Source of the DNA: Pseudomonas entomophila
Lineage (GTDB): Bacteria; Pseudomonadota; Gammaproteobacteria; Pseudomonadales; Pseudomonadaceae
Direction of reading: 5' to 3'
DNA: 64,000 bases
NCBI RefSeq assembly: GCF_013523165.1
Contig: NZ_JAAMQI010000009.1
Location: 1-64,000 of the forward strand
Shown here: positions 60,717 through 64,000 of the stretch, piece by piece
Numbering within the stretch: the first letter of the stretch is position 1
How the letters are laid out: each line of letters begins with the position of its first letter
Program-made: the position numbers and the translations under genes
The notes under the pieces: model-generated
Told to the model about the DNA's origin: nothing
What the model saw: the letters and a program-made list of their open reading frames with translations, nothing else
The model's database searches: none

Positions 60717-61529
60717 TCAGGCCAGTTCCAGCCAGATCGGCGCATGGTCCGACGGCTTGTCCATGCCACGCAGCTCAAGGTCCACGCCAGCGGCCTTGAG
60801 CCGTGACAGCAGGCCGTCGGAGGTCAGGATCAGGTCGATGCGCAGGCCGCGCTTGGGCGTGTCCTCGAAACCACGGCTGCGGTAGTCGAACCAGCTGAAG
60901 CAATCGTTCACCTCAGGGTGCAGGTGGCGGAAGCTGTCGGTCAGCCCCCAGTCCTTGAGCCGCTGCATCCAGTCGCGCTCCTCCGGCAGGAAGCTGCACT
61001 TGCCGGTCTTCAACCAGCGGCGGGCGTTGTCCGGGCCGATACCGATGTCGCAGTCCTGCGGGGAGATGTTAACGTCGCCCATCACCACCAGGGGTTGATC
61101 AGGGGCGAACTGGCTTTCCAGCAGCTGCTGCAGGTCGTGGTAGAAGCGCTGCTTGGCCGGGAACTTGGTCGGGTGGTCGCGGCTTTCGCCTTGAGGGAAG
61201 TAGCCGTTCATGACCGTGATCGGCAGGCCATTGGCGTCGGCGAAAGTGCCCCAGATGAAGCGTCGCTGTGCGTCGTCCTCGTCGGTGGCGAACCCCTTGT
61301 GCATGCTCAGGGGCGCCTGGCGCGAGAGCAGGGCGACGCCGTAATGACCTTTCTGTCCATGAAAATGCACGTGATAGCCCAGGGCTTCGATGTCGGCGTA
61401 GGGAAACTGCTCGTCGCTGACCTTGGTTTCCTGCAGGCCGATGACGTCGGGCTGGTGCTTCTCGATCAGCGCGGCCAGCTGGTGCGGACGGGCGCGCAGG
61501 CCATTGATGTTGAACGAGACGATCTTCAT
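60717..61529 (-). CDS. xthA: Exodeoxyribonuclease III
   Basis: This 270-residue DNA-repair enzyme has AP endonuclease and 3'-5' exonuclease activities. The ExoIII signatures are complete: [31 protein letters not shown] (metal Glu), [26 protein letters not shown], and the C-terminal [11 protein letters not shown] (catalytic Asp-His). Length matches E. coli XthA. ATG 61529 gives the family start; a start four codons upstream is possible. It faces the GNAT gene head to head. Confidence 0.96.
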   Translation of the reverse strand: MKIVSFNINGLRARPHQLAALIEKHQPDVIGLQETKVSDEQFPYADIEALGYHVHFHGQKGHYGVALLSRQAPLSMHKGFATDEDDAQRRFIWGTFADANGLPITVMNGYFPQGESRDHPTKFPAKQRFYHDLQQLLESQFAPDQPLVVMGDVNISPQDCDIGIGPDNARRWLKTGKCSFLPEERDWMQRLKDWGLTDSFRHLHPEVNDCFSWFDYRSRGFEDTPKRGLRIDLILTSDGLLSRLKAAGVDLELRGMDKPSDHAPIWLELA

Positions 61530-61742
61530 GGGCAGGGCCATCCTGAGAAAAAGGTGCCGATCCTAACGGACATTGGCGCGCCTCACCAGGGTGATGCCGG
61601 GCGGCGAAGGCTGGCAGGCTTCAGGCGGCCCACGGCCTGTCCCGCCTCGGCCTGGTCATTCAGACCGAGCCAGGTGTGAACGATTGACCCCGCGCGAGCC
61701 TCCAAGGCTGTCACGATGCCGCTGCCAGGAGGCCAGCCCGCC

Positions 61743-62393
61743 ATGCCCGAACCTACTGCCACACCCGCGCGCCTCTGCCTGCTCGACCGAGGCTATCGCC
61801 GCGAAACCCGCGCCTTGCTGTTCGAGGCCTATCGCCGCGAGCCGGCCGTCGGTCATCTGCTCGATGCCGATCGCCCCGGCTTCGAGCGCCGTTTGCGCAC
61901 GGTGATCCGTGCCTGGGTGCGTCAGCACTACTACCTGCAACTGCCAGCGCTCGGGCTGATGGTAGGCGACGAGCTGATTGGCGTCGCGCTGATTACACCA
62001 CCCCTGCGTCGTCTAGGGGTCACCGACAGCTGGGTCTGGCGTCTGTGGATGTGGTCAGGGGTGGGGCTGCGCCGTACCCGGCGTTACCTGGATTACCAAT
62101 GGGCGATCAACGGCTGCCTGGCCAGCCAGCAGGTGCACCTGCTGCCGTGGCTGGGCATCGACCCTCGCTTTCAAGGCCGGCACTACGGCGAGCAGCTGCT
62201 GCAGGCGGTGCATGCCTGGTGCGCCGAGGATACCGGCTCGCACGGGGTCGTGCTGGCGACCGGCAATGCCCATTACCTCGATTTCTGCCTGCAGCAGGGG
62301 TACGAGGAGGTCGGCGAAGTCGCCTTGGGGCCGGTGCGCGAGCGGGTCTTCCATCACCCGTTGCCGCCGTCGGTCGAGATGCCCCAAGCCTGA
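61743..62393 (+). CDS. GNAT-family N-acetyltransferase
   Basis: This 216-residue protein has the GNAT fold: an N-terminal receiving segment (RRETRALLFEAYRREPAVGH), the strand GLMVGDELIGVALITPP, and the acetyl-CoA loop LGIDPRFQGRHYGEQLLQAV (Q/RxxGxG/A-like), then GVVLATGNAHYLDFCLQQGY. The substrate is unknown. I prefer ATG 61743, ten bases after AGGAGG; ATG 61716 with AAGG is an alternative, adding nine residues. It lies 55 bp before tamA. Confidence 0.85.
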   Translation: MPEPTATPARLCLLDRGYRRETRALLFEAYRREPAVGHLLDADRPGFERRLRTVIRAWVRQHYYLQLPALGLMVGDELIGVALITPPLRRLGVTDSWVWRLWMWSGVGLRRTRRYLDYQWAINGCLASQQVHLLPWLGIDPRFQGRHYGEQLLQAVHAWCAEDTGSHGVVLATGNAHYLDFCLQQGYEEVGEVALGPVRERVFHHPLPPSVEMPQA

Positions 62394-62414
62394 CCTGATA
62401 GACATGTCAGGCTT
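62386..62414 (+). terminator. Hairpin overlapping the GNAT stop
   Basis: AAGCCTGAC (62386-62394) pairs perfectly with GTCAGGCTT (62406-62414), followed by TCCC. The stem includes the GNAT stop codon TGA. It is a plausible terminator, though the U-tract is poor. Confidence 0.5.
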
Positions 62415-62447
62415 TCCCTCGTACTCAGCTCTGGTAGCATGCCCGGC

Positions 62448-64000
62448 ATGACGCATACAGGAAGAATCATCTGGGGCTTGGCGCTGCTGGCCACCAGTCT
62501 GGCCGCAAGCGCTCAGAGCGAGTTGCGTGTCCAGGTCAAACCCGCCAACAAGGCGCTCAGGTCCAACGTCGAAGGCTACATCGGTAGCCTGGGCGATCGG
62601 GACGCGGAGGCCTTGACGCGTTTCAGCCGGGGTGCCGAGGAGCAGGCGCGCAAGGCGGCCCAGGCGTTGGGCTATTACCAGGCGCAGATCGACAGCGACG
62701 TGATCCCTGCGGCCGGGGACACCCCGGCGCGGCTGGTGATCAAGATCGTGCCGGGCGAGCCGGTGCGGCTGCGCCACGTCACGATCAAGGTCGAAGGCCC
62801 GGCCAGCACGTTCGATCGCTTCCGCGTGCCGGACAACCCGGGGCTGCGTTCCGGGGCGGTGCTCAACCACGGCAACTACGAGAACGCCAAGCACCAACTG
62901 GAGAACCAGGCCTCGCGCTACGGGTTCTTCAGCGGTCGCTTCACCGAACAACGGCTGGCGGTCGACCCTCGGGCCGGCATCGCCGACATTGCCCTGGTCT
63001 ACCAGAGTGGGCCTCGCTACCGCCTCGGTGCTGTGCGTTTTGGCGGCGACACGCCGCTGGACCAGGACCTGCTGCAGCGCATGGTCTCGTTCACGCCGGG
63101 CACGCCCTACGATTCGCAGTTGATCGCCGAACTGAACAACGACCTGCAGTCCAGCGGCTACTTCGAAGGCGTGCGGGTCGATGCCTCGCCTGCCGCAGCC
63201 GTCAACGACGAAGTGCCCGTGCAGGTCCAGCTGGAAACCCGCAAGCCGCGCACCCTGGGGCTTGGCCTTGGGTATTCGACGGACGTGGGGCCGCGCGGCC
63301 GGGCCAACTGGACGCGCCACTGGGTCAACCCGCAAGGCCACAGCTATGGCTGGGAGGCGGAACTGTCCGCACCTCGGCAGAACGTGGGCCTGTGGTACGA
63401 CGTACCGCTCGACCCACCGCTGACCGACAAGCTGCGCTTTGCCGGCGGTTACCAGAACGAAGAGATCGCCGGGACCGATACGCTCAGCAAGCTGCTCACG
63501 GTCGGCCCGGAATGGCACAGCAAGCTGCCCAGTGGCTGGAAACGCGTGATCTCGCTCAAGTACCAGCGTGAAGAGTACCGCCTGGGTGACGACTCCGGGC
63601 TGAGCAACCTGCTGATGCCGGGCGTGACCTACGCCTTCCTGCGCAGCGACAACAAGATCGATCCGCACAACGGCTACCGCCTGCAGTTCGACGTTCGCGC
63701 CGCCAAAGAAGGGCTGGTGTCGGACACCGACCTGCTTTACGGCAACGTGCTGCTCAAGGGGCTGACCACCGTGGCCGACCGACACCGCCTGCTCGGGCGC
63801 CTGGCGTTCGGCGGCAACTTCACCAACGACTACACCCACAGCGTGCCACCGTCGCTGCGCTTCTTCGCCGGTGGCGACCAGAGCGTGCGTGGCTACGACT
63901 ACCAGACGCTGTCGCCCGAGAACAGCGATGGCGACCGTGTCGGTGGCCGCTACATGATCGCGGCCAGCGCCGAATACCAGTACGAGGTCGCCGACAAATG
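62448..64000 (+). CDS. tamA: TamA, outer-membrane translocation/assembly protein (partial)
   Basis: The reading frame runs from ATG 62448 to the window edge (~517 residues seen, stop not reached). It has a signal peptide (IIWGLALLATSLAASAQSE), three POTRA-like periplasmic domains (~25-270), then an Omp85 barrel. The barrel carries RFFAGGDQSVRGYDYQTL, the conserved VRGY lid-loop motif of the Omp85/TamA family. TamA with inner-membrane TamB moves phospholipids or assembles outer-membrane proteins. The rest of tamA, and normally tamB, should follow beyond 64000. Confidence 0.93.
   Translation, partial: MTHTGRIIWGLALLATSLAASAQSELRVQVKPANKALRSNVEGYIGSLGDRDAEALTRFSRGAEEQARKAAQALGYYQAQIDSDVIPAAGDTPARLVIKIVPGEPVRLRHVTIKVEGPASTFDRFRVPDNPGLRSGAVLNHGNYENAKHQLENQASRYGFFSGRFTEQRLAVDPRAGIADIALVYQSGPRYRLGAVRFGGDTPLDQDLLQRMVSFTPGTPYDSQLIAELNNDLQSSGYFEGVRVDASPAAAVNDEVPVQVQLETRKPRTLGLGLGYSTDVGPRGRANWTRHWVNPQGHSYGWEAELSAPRQNVGLWYDVPLDPPLTDKLRFAGGYQNEEIAGTDTLSKLLTVGPEWHSKLPSGWKRVISLKYQREEYRLGDDSGLSNLLMPGVTYAFLRSDNKIDPHNGYRLQFDVRAAKEGLVSDTDLLYGNVLLKGLTTVADRHRLLGRLAFGGNFTNDYTHSVPPSLRFFAGGDQSVRGYDYQTLSPENSDGDRVGGRYMIAASAEYQYEVADK

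Overview
The window is about 64% GC. Pseudomonas-type proteins (an MvaT-family xenogeneic silencer, CobF, a BetT-class BCCT carrier, a 1042-residue RND pump) and short REP-like palindromes between genes point to a fluorescent Pseudomonas, most likely of the P. putida group. This rests on family recognition by eye, not on a database search. The DNA looks chromosomal. I found no rRNA, tRNA, CRISPR array, integrase or transposase.

Region 1 (1-4.7 kb) is housekeeping and accessory: a Tyr/Pro-rich exported protein, a shikimate-dehydrogenase-like enzyme, glyoxalase I, an MvaT-type regulator, an orphan precorrin-6A synthase and a single-domain receiver. Region 2 (4.9-17.3 kb) is a signalling island. 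A 1157-residue CHASE3/GAF hybrid kinase, a CheR, a receiver-less CheB, a receiver-kinase and a lone receiver form one tightly coupled operon. Beyond a flavin-reductase-like gene and a GlcG-like gene lie two large convergent hybrid kinases whose stop codons overlap. Region 3 (17.8-26.5 kb) has a BCCT carrier, a YghU-type GST and a complete RsbR-RsbS-RsbT-RsbX stressosome operon that continues without a gap into a histidine kinase and a receiver-PAS-kinase-receiver hybrid.

Region 4 (26.5-36.4 kb) contains mobA, an RND pump and adaptor without an outer-membrane partner, a divergent OmpR/HK pair, and ilvA behind a 22-codon Ile-rich leader peptide and hairpin (attenuator). Two direct copies of a ~210 bp palindromic intergenic element flank this block. 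Region 5 (36.4-41.4 kb) has an unknown 396-residue protein and a 1262-residue leucine-rich-repeat, toxin-like protein lacking the usual C-terminal NEL ligase.

Region 6 (41.5-58.8 kb) is a 15-gene leftward Wzx/Wzy-type exopolysaccharide operon. It encodes UDP-glucose dehydrogenase, a UDP-uronate epimerase, a priming transferase, a BY-kinase-like ATPase with no Walker lysine, Wza and Wzz, glycosyltransferases, a polymerase, a flippase, deacetylases, a TIM-barrel hydrolase-like protein and an acyltransferase. Many neighbours overlap by 4 nt. A 607-bp AT-rich regulatory region precedes it. Region 7 (59.4-64 kb) has a small unknown protein, an XRE-cupin regulator, exonuclease III, a GNAT acetyltransferase and tamA, which runs off the right edge.
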